Positions 37,315 to 46,557 of a stretch of DNA of 64,000 nucleotides are shown piece after piece. The DNA is from Bradyrhizobium jicamae (lineage in GTDB: Bacteria > Pseudomonadota > Alphaproteobacteria > Rhizobiales > Xanthobacteraceae): contig NZ_JAFCKQ010000001.1 in assembly GCF_018130215.1 (NCBI RefSeq), positions 372,001 through 436,000 of the forward strand, given 5' to 3'. Position 1 is the stretch's first letter, and each line of letters starts with the position of its first letter. A program made the translations under genes and the position numbers. Under the pieces are notes generated by a model. It ran no database searches, was not told the DNA's origin, and saw only the letters and a program-made list of their open reading frames with translations.

Positions 37315-37794
37315 ATGCGCGGTTCCGTGGACGCGAACTTTCTGTTTACGCTTGGCGAGGTGTTCCGCCTGATCCGCGTCTACGCCGACAAGGAGGCTGC
37401 GCGTTACGGCATCACCCGCGCGCAGTGGGGCGTGCTGGCCAAGGTCGAGCGCAACGAGGGCATGAAGCAGACCGAGCTCGCCGAGCAGCTCGAGGTGCAG
37501 CCGATCACCCTGACGCGATTGATCGACAAGCTCTGCGACAGTGGCTGGATCGAGCGCCGCAGCGACGAGAACGACCGCCGCGTCAACCGCCTCTACCTGA
37601 AGAAGGCTGCGCGCCCCTTGCTCGGCAAGCTGGCCGGCCTCCGCTCCGAACTCACGGCGACTGCGCTCGAGGGCATCAGCCCGGCGGACGCGCATCGCCT
37701 GCTCAACCAACTGGACCAGATCAAGGACAACGTTCGCAATGCCATCCAAAGCCCAGCCAGCGAGCCCTCGCGAAAGGAACAGCGCTATGGCTGA
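37315..37794 (+). CDS. MarR-family repressor of the emrAB operon
   Basis: 159 residues. Winged helix: YGITRAQWGVLAKVERNEGMKQTELAEQLEVQPITLTRLIDKLCDSGWIERRSDENDRRVNRLYL, a textbook MarR core with the DRRVN wing. Two starts exist. The ATG at 37297 lies inside the palindrome; the ATG at 37315 has AGGA six bases upstream and is preferred. The stop overlaps the emrA start by eight bases, so the repressor and the pump are one operon. Release by a toxic phenolic or drug-like ligand is inferred from relatives such as EmrR. Confidence 0.9.
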   Translation: MRGSVDANFLFTLGEVFRLIRVYADKEAARYGITRAQWGVLAKVERNEGMKQTELAEQLEVQPITLTRLIDKLCDSGWIERRSDENDRRVNRLYLKKAARPLLGKLAGLRSELTATALEGISPADAHRLLNQLDQIKDNVRNAIQSPASEPSRKEQRYG

Positions 37795-38965
37795 ACCCAT
37801 CCTCAAACTCGCGCCTGAGCAGAAGAGCAATCCGGGAGAGCACACTCCCCCGGTTAAGGCCGGCCGCGCGCCGCGCCGTCGCCTGATGGCCGGCCTGCGT
37901 CGCTATCGCCGCGTGCTGCTGCTCGTCGTTCTGCCTGTTATCGCTGCGATCGGCGGCCTCGTGTTCTATCTCAATGGCGGCCGCTATGTCGGCACCGACG
38001 ACGCCTATGTCGGTGCGCAGAAGGTGCTGATCACGCCCGAGATCTCTGGCAAGATCGACAAGATCGTCGTCAAGGAAGGCCAACACGTCAGGAAAGGCGA
38101 CGAGCTGTTCGAGATCGACCCGGTGCCTTACCGCCTCGCCGTCGACCAGGCCAAGGCGGCGCTCGACCAGACCCGGACGAGCTATGACAATCTGGTCGAC
38201 AACATCAAGATCAACACCAGGATGCTCCAGTTCGCCGAGCAGAGCATCGAGCTGAAGAAACGCGACGTCGAGCGCAAGTCGACGCTCGCCAAGCAGAATT
38301 TCGGCTCGCAGCTCGATCTCGACAACGCCGCCAACGCGCAGGTCACCGCCGAGAGCCTGGCGCAATACATCCGCCAGCAGATCTCCAACGCCAAGACGCA
38401 GCTGCTCGGCAATGTCGATCTGCCGGTCGAAAAGTTCCCGCCCTATGCCCAGGCCAAGGCCAAGCTCGACGACGCAGAGCGCAACCTCGACCACACCGTG
38501 CTGCGCGCGCCGATGGACGGCGTCGCGACCCAGGTCGACCAGATCCAGCTCGGCCGTTTCGTCGCCGCGGGCTCGCCGGTGTTCTCCGTGATCGACGTCG
38601 AACATCCCTGGGTCGACGCCAATCCGAAGGAAAGCGATTTCACCTATGTCGCGGTCGGCCAGCCGGTCGAGCTCGACGTCGACGCCTTCCCCAACCACCT
38701 GTTCAAGGGCACGGTCGGCTCGCTTTCGCCGGGTACCGGCGCGCAATTCGCGATCCTGCCGCCGCAAAACGCCACCGGCAATTTCGTCAAGGTGGTGCAG
38801 CGCGTTCCGGTCCGCATCTACCTCGACAAGGACGACCCGTTCGTCCGGAAGCTGAAGGCGGGCATGAGCGTCTATGCCACCATCGACACCAACCATCGCC
38901 GCTCGCTGGCCGGCCTGCTCGGCCTCGCGCCGGCGGCTGCGCATCAGGATCACGACCAGGAATAG
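37787..38965 (+). CDS. emrA: HlyD/EmrA-type membrane fusion protein
   Basis: 392 residues. A cytoplasmic basic N-terminus, one transmembrane segment (VLLLVVLPVIAAIGGLVFYLNGG), then the biotinyl-lipoyl half (VGAQKVLITPEISGKIDKIVVKEGQHVRKGDELFEID), a coiled-coil hairpin, and the beta-barrel. It links the EmrB pump in the inner membrane to an outer-membrane channel. AAGGA precedes the ATG at 37787, which lies inside the end of the marR gene. emrB follows after 108 bases that contain a small hairpin (39012-39029). Confidence 0.93.
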   Translation: MAEPILKLAPEQKSNPGEHTPPVKAGRAPRRRLMAGLRRYRRVLLLVVLPVIAAIGGLVFYLNGGRYVGTDDAYVGAQKVLITPEISGKIDKIVVKEGQHVRKGDELFEIDPVPYRLAVDQAKAALDQTRTSYDNLVDNIKINTRMLQFAEQSIELKKRDVERKSTLAKQNFGSQLDLDNAANAQVTAESLAQYIRQQISNAKTQLLGNVDLPVEKFPPYAQAKAKLDDAERNLDHTVLRAPMDGVATQVDQIQLGRFVAAGSPVFSVIDVEHPWVDANPKESDFTYVAVGQPVELDVDAFPNHLFKGTVGSLSPGTGAQFAILPPQNATGNFVKVVQRVPVRIYLDKDDPFVRKLKAGMSVYATIDTNHRRSLAGLLGLAPAAAHQDHDQE

Positions 38966-39073
38966 GATGGGATCCGGTCGCATCAGCGGCCGCGAAGACT
39001 GTGTGCTCCCACTCCCGCTTGCGCGGGAGGTGATTCCCGACATGTTCGACAAGACGAAGCGAGACCGAACTGA

Positions 39074-40633
39074 ATGACCGCACCGTCACCATCCGCCGTC
39101 CCCGGCCTGCGCCGGAACATGGTGACGATCTGCGCCATGACGGCGACGATCATGCAGGCGCTCGACACCACGATCGCCAACGTGGCGCTGCCCTACATGC
39201 AGGGCTCGTTGTCGGCCTCGCAGGACCAGATCAACTGGGTGCTGACCTCTTACATCGTTGCGGCCGCGATCATGACCGCGCCGGTGGGGTGGATCGCCAA
39301 CCGTTACGGCCGGAAGCGCATCTTCATCATCTGCTCCGCCGGCTTCACGATTGCGTCCGTGCTGTGCGGCCTCGCGCAGGACATCAACCAGATGGTGCTG
39401 TTCCGCCTGCTTCAGGGCGTGTTCGGCGCCGCGCTGGTGCCGCTGTCGCAGGCCGTGATGCTGGACTCCTACGCGCTGCATGAACGCGCCAAGGCAATGT
39501 CGATCTGGGGCATGGGCGTGATGATGGGCCCGATCATGGGCCCCTCGCTGGGCGCCTGGCTGACCGAGACCTATTCCTGGCACTGGGTATTCTTCGTCAA
39601 CCTGCCGTTCGGCGCGTTCACCGTGCTCGGCCTTGCCGTCTTCATGGACGAGACCAAACAGAACCTCGATCTGAAGTTCGACTGGTTCGGCTTCTCGGCG
39701 CTGGCGCTCGCGATCGGCTCGCTGCAGCTCGCGCTCGACCGCGGCGAGCAGCTCGGCTGGCTGGAATCCAACGAGATCATGATCGAGTTCATCGTCGCAG
39801 GCATCGGCTTCTACTTCTTCCTCGCGCACTCGCTGACGACGGAGCGGCCGTTCATCCAGTTCGCGCTGTTCAGGGACAAGAACTTCCTCGGCGGCTGCGT
39901 GTTCATGACCGTGATGGGCCTCGTGCTGTACTCGACCATGGCGCTGTCCTCGCCCTACCTGCAGAACGTGATCGGCTATCCGATCATCACCGCGGGCCTG
40001 TTGTTGGCGAGCCGCGGCTTCGGCACCTTCGTGGCGATGATGCTGGTCGGCCGCCTGATGCGCTATATCGAGGCGCGCACGCTGATCATCTCCGGCCTCA
40101 GCCTGACCGCGGCCTCGCTGTTCCGGATGACCGGCTGGACCGACATGACCCAGGCGCCCGAGATCATCGTCGTCAGTATCTTCCAGGGCTTCGGCTTCGG
40201 CCTCGTGTTCGTGCCGCTGTCGACGGTGTCGTTCATGACCCTGCCGGGCCAGCTGCGCACCGACGGCACCTCGATGCTGACGCTGTTGCGCAACGTCGCA
40301 AGCTCGGCCGGCATCTCGATCGTGATCGCGCAGCTCACCGAGGGCGGGCGGCGGATCTACGCAAAACTGTCGGAGCAGATCAATCCGTTCAACCACGCGC
40401 TGCAGATGCCTGATGTCGCCAGCATGATGAACCTCAACACCGACGCCGGCCGCGCAATGGCCGACAAGATGGTGGCGGCGCAGTCGCAGATCATCGCCTT
40501 CTCGCACGACTACATGCTGGTGATGCTGTTCATCCTGGTCTCGATCCCGCTCGCGATCATGATCGGCTCGACCAAGGCGGCGCTCCGCCAGCAGACCGCC
40601 GCCGCCTCGGATCATGCCGCGGTGATGGAGTAG
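39074..40633 (+). CDS. emrB: EmrB/QacA-type drug:H+ antiporter
   Basis: 519 residues, MFS DHA2 family with 14 predicted transmembrane segments. Signatures are ALDTTIANVALPYMQGSLSAS (motif D1, LDxTIVNVALP), GWIANRYGRKRIF (motif A) and LFRLLQGVFGAALVPLSQ (motif B), followed by GPIMGPSLGAWL (motif C). It exports hydrophobic compounds together with EmrA. Third gene of the MarR operon. A half copy of repeat family D (AGCCTTCGCCGGGACGACG) lies just after the stop at about 40640-40658. Confidence 0.95.
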   Translation: MTAPSPSAVPGLRRNMVTICAMTATIMQALDTTIANVALPYMQGSLSASQDQINWVLTSYIVAAAIMTAPVGWIANRYGRKRIFIICSAGFTIASVLCGLAQDINQMVLFRLLQGVFGAALVPLSQAVMLDSYALHERAKAMSIWGMGVMMGPIMGPSLGAWLTETYSWHWVFFVNLPFGAFTVLGLAVFMDETKQNLDLKFDWFGFSALALAIGSLQLALDRGEQLGWLESNEIMIEFIVAGIGFYFFLAHSLTTERPFIQFALFRDKNFLGGCVFMTVMGLVLYSTMALSSPYLQNVIGYPIITAGLLLASRGFGTFVAMMLVGRLMRYIEARTLIISGLSLTAASLFRMTGWTDMTQAPEIIVVSIFQGFGFGLVFVPLSTVSFMTLPGQLRTDGTSMLTLLRNVASSAGISIVIAQLTEGGRRIYAKLSEQINPFNHALQMPDVASMMNLNTDAGRAMADKMVAAQSQIIAFSHDYMLVMLFILVSIPLAIMIGSTKAALRQQTAAASDHAAVME

Positions 40634-40788
40634 GACCAAGCCTTCGCCGGGACGACGCTGAATCAGGCACGCCTCCCCCTACCAAGAGGCGAGACGCAAT
40701 CGCGTTGACTTTCCGCCGCGCGCTCCCAATACTCCCGGAAAACCAGCAAAAAAACGTCATAAATGACGATAGCAATGGGGAGGACGCG

Positions 40789-42099
40789 ATGCCGACGTCA
40801 CGAAGGACGCTGCTCAAGACTTCCGCGGCTGCCGCCGCCGCATTCAGCTTCGATTGGACACGGGCGCAGGCGCAGGCCGAAACGGTGCGCATCGGCACCG
40901 TCTACGACATGACGGGCCCGTTCGCCGCCGGCGGCTCGGTCGCCTCCTCGATCGGCAACGACATCGCGATCGAGATGTGCAACGAGAAGGGCGGCATCGG
41001 CGGCAAGTACAAGATCGCCACCGTCAAGGTCGATTCCCAGAGCAAGGCCGACGTCGCGATCAACGAGGTCGAGCGGCTGATCAACCAGGAGAAGCTCGAC
41101 ATCATCGAGGGCGTGTTCTCCAGCGCGCATGCAGTGCCGCTGGCCGCCAAGGTCGAGCAGCACAAGAAGATCCTCTGGATCACCACCGCGGTGTCGACCG
41201 CGGTGTTCAAGGACCGCAACCTGCAATACGTGTTCCGCGCGCAGATCCATTCCGACCAGTATGGCCAGGCGTTCGGCGGCTTCCTCGCCGAGCACGCCAA
41301 GGCCAAGCTCGGCATGGATCCCAAGGACGTCAAGGTCGCGCTGATCCACGAGGACGGTCCCTACGGCGTCGGCGTCGCCGCGGCCGACGAGATGTTCGCG
41401 AAGGAAGCCGGACTCCAGGTCGTGCTCAAGGAGGGCTATTCGGCATCGGCCCCCGACCTCTCGGTGCTGGTCACCAAGCTGAAGCGCGCCAAGGCCGACG
41501 TCATCTCGCATGCCGGCTACAACCCCGACATCACACTGTTCCTGCGCCAGGCGCGCGAGAGCGGGCTGAAGTTCAAGATGCTGTTCGGCGCCGGCGCCGG
41601 CTACAGCCAGCTCGACAAGCTGCGCGCGACGTTCGCCGCCGACATCGACAATTTCTGCAACATCGATCCGGTGCCCGCGCAACTGCTCGATCCCGCCAAG
41701 CTGGCGCCGGGGATCGGCGACCTCACCAAGGCCATGGTGACGCGCTTCCGCGAAAAGACCAAAGCGACCGAGGTGCCGCCGCACTGCTCGATGGGCTTCA
41801 ACCAGACCTGGATCCTGCTCAACAACGTGCTGCCGGTCGCCAAGGAGAAGTATGGCAGCTTCGAGCCCGAGGCGATCCGCAAGGCCGCGCTCGACGTCGA
41901 CATTCCCCCGGGCGGCACCATCCAGGGCTACGGCGTCAAATTTTATCCGCCGGGCACGCCGATGGCCGGCCAGAACGAGCGCTCGACGCCGGTCGTGATG
42001 CAGAACGCCGGCGAGCACATCTCGGTGGTGTGGCCGACCAACATCAGGACACAGGACCCGGTGTTCCCGCTGCCGAAGAGCTCGATCTACGCGGCGTAG
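40789..42099 (+). CDS. ABC transporter substrate-binding protein, HAAT type, without adjacent transporter
   Basis: 436 residues. A Tat-type signal (SRRTLLKTSAAAAAAFSFDW) is followed by RIGTVYDMTGPFAAGGSVASSIG, typical of the LivJ-like periplasmic fold. GGGGAGG precedes the ATG at 40789. Unlike the binding protein at 3676-5022, no permease or ATPase gene is next to it. It lies 5' of the nitrobenzoate/protocatechuate region, and LivJ-like proteins often bind aromatic acids in this bacterial group, so an aromatic ligand is possible but unproven. Confidence 0.88.
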   Translation: MPTSRRTLLKTSAAAAAAFSFDWTRAQAQAETVRIGTVYDMTGPFAAGGSVASSIGNDIAIEMCNEKGGIGGKYKIATVKVDSQSKADVAINEVERLINQEKLDIIEGVFSSAHAVPLAAKVEQHKKILWITTAVSTAVFKDRNLQYVFRAQIHSDQYGQAFGGFLAEHAKAKLGMDPKDVKVALIHEDGPYGVGVAAADEMFAKEAGLQVVLKEGYSASAPDLSVLVTKLKRAKADVISHAGYNPDITLFLRQARESGLKFKMLFGAGAGYSQLDKLRATFAADIDNFCNIDPVPAQLLDPAKLAPGIGDLTKAMVTRFREKTKATEVPPHCSMGFNQTWILLNNVLPVAKEKYGSFEPEAIRKAALDVDIPPGGTIQGYGVKFYPPGTPMAGQNERSTPVVMQNAGEHISVVWPTNIRTQDPVFPLPKSSIYAA

Positions 42100-42127
42100 G
42101 GTTTTCCCTGCCTCGTCCCGCCCCTTG

Positions 42128-42159
42128 CCCCAACCCTCTCCCCGCAAGAGCGGGGCGAG
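42128..42159. repeat. Partial copy of palindromic repeat family C
   Basis: 32 bases identical to the reverse complement of 36485-36516, including CTCTCCCCGCAAGAGCGGGG, which folds on itself. It lies in the 85-base gap between two convergent genes, where it may also help to end transcription. Confidence 0.8.
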
Positions 42160-42184
42160 CGAGCGCAGCGCCGATGCGGCGACC

Positions 42185-43354
42185 TCACAACGTCACCCGC
42201 CGCCCCTCGTCCGCGGACCAATAGCCGGCGTAATTCACCCTCGTCGTCTCGAACGCGAGCGCGAGGCCGGCGAGCGGTTGCCGCCCGGTCGCGACGCATT
42301 CCATGAAGTCCTGGATCTCCTGCAGATAGCCGCGGGTCCATTCCTCCTCGAGGCAGACATATTGCCAGCCGGTTTTGCGGTCGACCTTTTCGGTGATGTA
42401 GACGGAAGCGAGCTTCTCCTCGCTGGTCTGGTAGCTCGTGAGATGCGTGTTCGGCGTGATGTTGGCGAACAGCGCGCCGCCGCTCGTGTAGGTCTCGATC
42501 AGATTGCGCACGCCGCCCATGATCATGTCGCCCGAGAACACCGTGGCCTTGGTGCCGTCGGAGAAGGTCAGGGTCAACGCACCCCAATCCTCGACGTCGA
42601 CCGGATTGGACTTGATGTAGGTGCGCTCCTCCGGCTTGAGACCCGCGGTGACATTGCCGACGTCGCAGGTGACGCTGGCGACATGGATCGTCTCGCCGCG
42701 CGCGCGGGCCTCGACCTGCTTGAGATGGAGCACCGCCGACAGCGGATGGCAGCCCATCCGGACCAGCGAGCCGCCGCCCGTCATCGCCCATTCCGCGGCA
42801 TGCGCCGCGTGCGAGCCGGAATGGCTCTCCTCGCCCTTCATGAACAGGATCTTGTCGCCTGTCGCGCGGATGATCTCCGCGGTCTTGGTCACCGCAGGGG
42901 CGTAGATCCAGTCCTCGGCATACATGAAGAGCCTGCCGGTCCGCTCGATGGCGGCGCGGGTCCCTTCCATCTCCTCCATCACGCGCTGGTACATCAGCGC
43001 CTTCGGCACGTGCCGGCCGATCGGCCGCCTGTCGCCCTCGCGACCGAAATAGCCGCTGAACGGCTTCTCGCAGATCACGTGCTTGCCGCTCTGCATCGCC
43101 TCGACGATCATCGCGGCGTGCAGACTGGGCGGCGTGCAGATGTCGATGACATCGAGCTCGCGGTCGGCGACCAGCTCGGCGAAACTGCGATAGGCGTTCG
43201 GGATCCGGTGCCTGCGGGCGAAGTCGACGACGTGATCACCGCGCGCCGCAACCGCCCTCACCTCCACATCGACGCCGTAGACGCGCCGATAGGCAACCAT
43301 ATGCAGCTCCGACACGAAGCCGCAGCCGGCCAGACCGATCCTGATCGTTGTCAT
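42185..43354 (-). CDS. Gfo/Idh/MocA-family oxidoreductase
   Basis: 389 residues. The N-terminal Rossmann fold has IRIGLAGCGFVSELHMVAYR, and the family's EKP motif appears as VICEKPFSG. The C-terminal domain is the alpha/beta sheet typical of the family (GGSLVRMGCHPLSAVLHL, where MGCH lies near the catalytic region). It would oxidise or reduce a sugar, polyol or related compound with NAD(P). No sugar-catabolic neighbour helps define the substrate. It is convergent with the binding-protein gene. Confidence 0.88.
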   Translation of the reverse strand: MTTIRIGLAGCGFVSELHMVAYRRVYGVDVEVRAVAARGDHVVDFARRHRIPNAYRSFAELVADRELDVIDICTPPSLHAAMIVEAMQSGKHVICEKPFSGYFGREGDRRPIGRHVPKALMYQRVMEEMEGTRAAIERTGRLFMYAEDWIYAPAVTKTAEIIRATGDKILFMKGEESHSGSHAAHAAEWAMTGGGSLVRMGCHPLSAVLHLKQVEARARGETIHVASVTCDVGNVTAGLKPEERTYIKSNPVDVEDWGALTLTFSDGTKATVFSGDMIMGGVRNLIETYTSGGALFANITPNTHLTSYQTSEEKLASVYITEKVDRKTGWQYVCLEEEWTRGYLQEIQDFMECVATGRQPLAGLALAFETTRVNYAGYWSADEGRRVTL

Positions 43355-43443
43355 CGGGGACGCTTCCGTGTTGCACGCCGGCGCAGCCTAGCGCACGGCC
43401 GTCACGGCGTCGAATGCATCCCCGCCGGGACATGCGCGGGACT

Positions 43444-43983
43444 TCAGTCCGGCGCCTTGAAATCGTAGGAGATGCGTCCGGCCGGCAGATAGAACAGGGC
43501 GATCACCGCGCCGCCCCTGACTTCGGGATAGTGCCGGCTGCCGGGATCGGGCGCCGTCCAGCCCGGTCCCTGCCACCCCTGCAGTCCCTTCAACTGGGCG
43601 CCCTTGTCGAGGGGAACGACGAGGTTGAGTTCGCCATAGGGGTGACCGTGATACTCCCCGCGCAACACGTCGTGATCGTCCTCGTCCTTGAATCGACGCG
43701 GATCGGCGCTGTTCATGTAGACCGCGGTGATGCTGAACTGGAACGTTTCAGGGATCGGCTCGAGAATGCGGCTGCGCCGATAGTTCGGCCCCTCAACTTC
43801 CTGGTTCGCCGCCCAGCCTTCCTCGACGCCGATCCTGATCAGGCGCGCGAGGTCCTGATAGAGCGCGCTCGCTTCTCCATAGGTCTCGTTGAGCCATCGT
43901 TCCATCGCCGCTCCCGGCGTCATGTCCCTGACCTCGCGCAGAAATGGAATACTGCGCTCGATAAGCTGCTCCCGGCTTCCCAT
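43444..43983 (-). CDS. pnbB: 4-hydroxylaminobenzoate lyase-like protein (DUF4863)
   Basis: 179 residues. The conserved C-terminal half (GEYHGHPYGELNLVVPLDKGAQL, LQGWQGPGWTAPDPGSRHYPEVRGGAVIALFYLPAGRISYDF) matches the DUF4863/PnbB family. PnbB converts 4-hydroxylaminobenzoate to protocatechuate and ammonia. Two ATGs occur at 43989 and 43983. AAGGAG abuts the first and lies six bases before the second, so 43983 is the start. It begins 26 bases after the nitroreductase stop, in the same operon. Assignment rests on family memory and on the neighbouring nitroreductase and pcaHG. Confidence 0.82.
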   Translation of the reverse strand: MGSREQLIERSIPFLREVRDMTPGAAMERWLNETYGEASALYQDLARLIRIGVEEGWAANQEVEGPNYRRSRILEPIPETFQFSITAVYMNSADPRRFKDEDDHDVLRGEYHGHPYGELNLVVPLDKGAQLKGLQGWQGPGWTAPDPGSRHYPEVRGGAVIALFYLPAGRISYDFKAPD

Positions 43984-44009
43984 GACCATCTCCTTGTCCT
44001 GATAAGTGT

Positions 44010-44771
44010 CTAGTTCTCGAAACCCCTGAAGGAGGCGAATTCGTTCACCGCTGCGCGCGGCATCAATCGTCGCGTCGCCGCGTTGTTCGCGTGACCGATC
44101 GAGATGCCGCAGACCACCATCTGCTCCGCCGGGATCGACAGGAGCGAACGCAGAATCCGGTGGTACTTTGCGAATGTCTCCTGGGGGCAGGACTGCAGTC
44201 CGCAGCCTGCTGCCGCCAGCATCACGTTCTGGATGAACATCCCGAGATCGAGCCAGCTTCCGATTTCGAGCCGGCGGTCGATGGTGACGATCAGCCCGAC
44301 CGGCGCGCCGAAGAAGGCATAATTCCTTGCCGTCTGCCGGCCGCGCGCCTCGGTATCGGTCTGAGCTATTCCGAGCGAGCCGTAGAACAGCCGTCCGAAC
44401 TGCTGCCGACGATCGAGATAGGGCTGGGGCAAGTCGCTGGCGTAGTATCTGTACTCGGATACGTGTTGGTCCCGTGCTTCCTCGTGCGCGCGCAGGAGCG
44501 CAGCCGATACCTCGTCCCTCGCAGTGCCGGCGAGGACATGGACGTGCCAGGGCTGAATGTTCGCACCGCTCGGAGCGAACCGCGCCACGCCGAGAATCTG
44601 CTCGATGATGTGTCGCGGAACCGGCGCATCGGAGAACGCGCGGCATGCGAAGCGACCCGCGATGATCTCGTCGATGGTGCCCCGCGTGAATCCAGGCGCG
44701 GTGCCCTCGCCGATGACGGCTTCGTTCGTTCGACCCGGTCCATCTTGGCCCGACCTTACCCAGGCGTTCAT
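44010..44771 (-). CDS. pnbA: Nitroreductase, probable 4-nitrobenzoate reductase
   Basis: 253-residue FMN-dependent nitroreductase. FMN-binding features are the RFACRAFSDAPVP start with its arginine, RFAPSGANIQPWHVHVL, and the C-terminal VVCGISIGHANN. GGAGGAG seven bases before the ATG at 44771 sets the start. The next gene encodes a PnbB-type lyase, which points to four-electron reduction of 4-nitrobenzoate to 4-hydroxylaminobenzoate. The specificity is inferred from context. It is divergent from the LysR gene, with 212 bases between the starts. Confidence 0.82.
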   Translation of the reverse strand: MNAWVRSGQDGPGRTNEAVIGEGTAPGFTRGTIDEIIAGRFACRAFSDAPVPRHIIEQILGVARFAPSGANIQPWHVHVLAGTARDEVSAALLRAHEEARDQHVSEYRYYASDLPQPYLDRRQQFGRLFYGSLGIAQTDTEARGRQTARNYAFFGAPVGLIVTIDRRLEIGSWLDLGMFIQNVMLAAAGCGLQSCPQETFAKYHRILRSLLSIPAEQMVVCGISIGHANNAATRRLMPRAAVNEFASFRGFEN

Positions 44772-44983
44772 CGCTGCTCTCCTCCCAACCCGGCGGCCGC
44801 CATCTTGACCAGAACGCGCGGCTACGGAAGTGAAAGTCTTGCAGCTTGATCCTGAACCGCCTTCAGATCGCGGACCGCACCGGTACGCGATCCGACGTTC
44901 GTTCGGTTGCATCCAGCGTGCGGCTGGCCTTAACTGCGTTCGATCGCAGTAATTTCTCGATCCGCGCTCACGGGACTCTCATC
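44772..44983. promoter_or_regulatory. Divergent control region between pnbA and the LysR gene
   Basis: A 212-base gap between a LysR gene and the operon it probably controls, the usual place for a LysR operator. I could not find a convincing T-N11-A dyad by eye. If the LysR gene starts at 44846 rather than 44984 the gap shrinks to about 75 bases. Confidence 0.5.
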
Positions 44984-45961
44984 GTGTCCGTTTCGTTCAA
45001 GACATTGGACCTGAACCTGCTCAAGGTCTTCGACGCCGTGATGGAAGAGCGCAGCGTGCTGCGGGCCAGTCAGAAGGTCGCACTGAGCCAGTCGGCCGTC
45101 AGCCATTCGCTCGCGCGACTGCGCGAGATGCTGGGCGACGATCTGTTCGTCCGTACCGCAACCGGCATGCAGCCGACGGCGCGGGCGCTGACGATGGCGC
45201 CGCAGGTTCGTCAGGCCCTGCAATCGCTCGAAGCCGCCGTTGAGTTGCCGACCTTCGTTCCGGCCGCTTCCACCAGGCAGTTCACGCTGGCCGCCAACGA
45301 CTTCACCACGATGGCGCTGGCGTCCCCGCTGCTGAAGATACTCGGCCGGGAAGCTCCGGGAATCGACCTGACGATCCGGCCGGTGACCCGGATCGACCTT
45401 GCCGAGCAGATCGACCTTGGCCGCATCGATGTCGCCATCGGGGTTTTCTCGACGCCGCCGAGCCGCTTCCGCACCGCACTGCTGTTCGAATATGACGATG
45501 TCCTGGTGGTTGGCCGAAAGCGCAAGCTCGGCCGGCTCGACAAGGCCAGGCTCGCAAGCCTGCCGCTGGTTGTCGTCTCCTTCGGCGGCGAACAGGAGGG
45601 AGCGATCGGCGGCTTCATCTCCGAGCGTGGTCTCGCGCGAAGGTCTGAGATGTACGACCGCACCGCGCTCGAACGGGCACTATCCGACAGCGACCGGCCA
45701 GCGCGGATCGCGGTGACGTTGCCGCATTTCCTTGCGGTTCCCGCCTTGCTGGCGGATTCCGAACTCGCGGCCATCGTTCCGCGCCCGTTGGCACGCGCGC
45801 TCGGGCAAACGCATGCCATCGCGACCTACGAGTTGCCATACGCCACGACGCCGGTGGAAGTCCGGCTGCTGTGGCACGAGCGCGTCGAGGGCGAACCATC
45901 GCACGAGTGGCTTCATGACCTGCTCCGGCGCGCGACCGAGGAGCTGCGCCACGGACGCTAG
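44984..45961 (+). CDS. LysR-family regulator, probably of the nitrobenzoate genes
   Basis: 325 residues from a GTG at 44984. The winged helix opens with FKTLDLNLLKVFDAVMEERSVLRASQKVALSQSAVSHSLARLREMLGDDLFVRT, a NodD/NahR-type LysR start. The effector domain follows (FTLAANDFTTMALASPLLKILGREAPGIDLTIRPV). An ATG at 44846 would add 46 residues not typical of LysR and is rejected. It is divergent from pnbA, as in known pnb clusters where pnbR lies beside pnbA and pnbB. Its stop overlaps that of pcaG from the other strand. Confidence 0.85.
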   Translation: MSVSFKTLDLNLLKVFDAVMEERSVLRASQKVALSQSAVSHSLARLREMLGDDLFVRTATGMQPTARALTMAPQVRQALQSLEAAVELPTFVPAASTRQFTLAANDFTTMALASPLLKILGREAPGIDLTIRPVTRIDLAEQIDLGRIDVAIGVFSTPPSRFRTALLFEYDDVLVVGRKRKLGRLDKARLASLPLVVVSFGGEQEGAIGGFISERGLARRSEMYDRTALERALSDSDRPARIAVTLPHFLAVPALLADSELAAIVPRPLARALGQTHAIATYELPYATTPVEVRLLWHERVEGEPSHEWLHDLLRRATEELRHGR

Positions 45962-46557
45962 ACGTCGAAGAACACCGTCTCCTGGTCGCCCTGGAGATGG
46001 ACGTCGAGCGTGTAGACATTGCCCGATCCCGCCTTCCGCGCGATCAACGTGGCGCGGCGATCGGCCGGCACCAGCGCGAGCACGGGATCGCCGGCGTTGC
46101 CTGCTTCGTCGTCGAAATAGATCCGCGTGTACAGGTGCAGCAGCATGCCGCGCGCGAACACCGCGAGCAGGATATGCGGCGCCTGCGGCTTGCCGTCGGG
46201 ATCCGGCACCACGCCCGGCTTGATGGTATCGAATGCGTAGGCGCCATTCCTGTCAGTGCCGACCCGGCCGAAGCCCTTGAAGCTTGAGTTCGGCAGCGCA
46301 CGCTTGTCCTGGGGGTCGGAGAAGCGGCCCTGCGCGTCGGCCTGCCAGATCTCCAGCATGCAATCCGGGATCACGGCGCCGTCGCCGTCATAGACCTTGC
46401 CCTCGACGCGGATGCGCTCGCCCGACGTATCGGCCGTCACCAGATTGCTGGTGAATGCGTCGTTCCATTCATACTCGCCATTCGGCGTCAGGCCGTACTT
46501 GAAATAGGGGCCGACGGTTTGCGAGGGCGTGATCCCATCAGGGCGCTGGTTCGGCAC
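45958..46557 (-). CDS. pcaG: Protocatechuate 3,4-dioxygenase, alpha subunit
   Basis: 199 residues, usual for PcaG. The N-terminus (ITPSQTVGPYFKYGL) and VEGKVYDGDGAVIPDCMLEIWQADAQGRFSDP are typical of the alpha subunit. The region equivalent to the iron site lacks the ligand set (PHILLAVFARGM), as expected. It forms the heteromer with PcaH and opens the ring of protocatechuate between the hydroxyls to give 3-carboxy-cis,cis-muconate. The ATG directly abuts the pcaH stop. Confidence 0.96.
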   Translation of the reverse strand: MPNQRPDGITPSQTVGPYFKYGLTPNGEYEWNDAFTSNLVTADTSGERIRVEGKVYDGDGAVIPDCMLEIWQADAQGRFSDPQDKRALPNSSFKGFGRVGTDRNGAYAFDTIKPGVVPDPDGKPQAPHILLAVFARGMLLHLYTRIYFDDEAGNAGDPVLALVPADRRATLIARKAGSGNVYTLDVHLQGDQETVFFDV

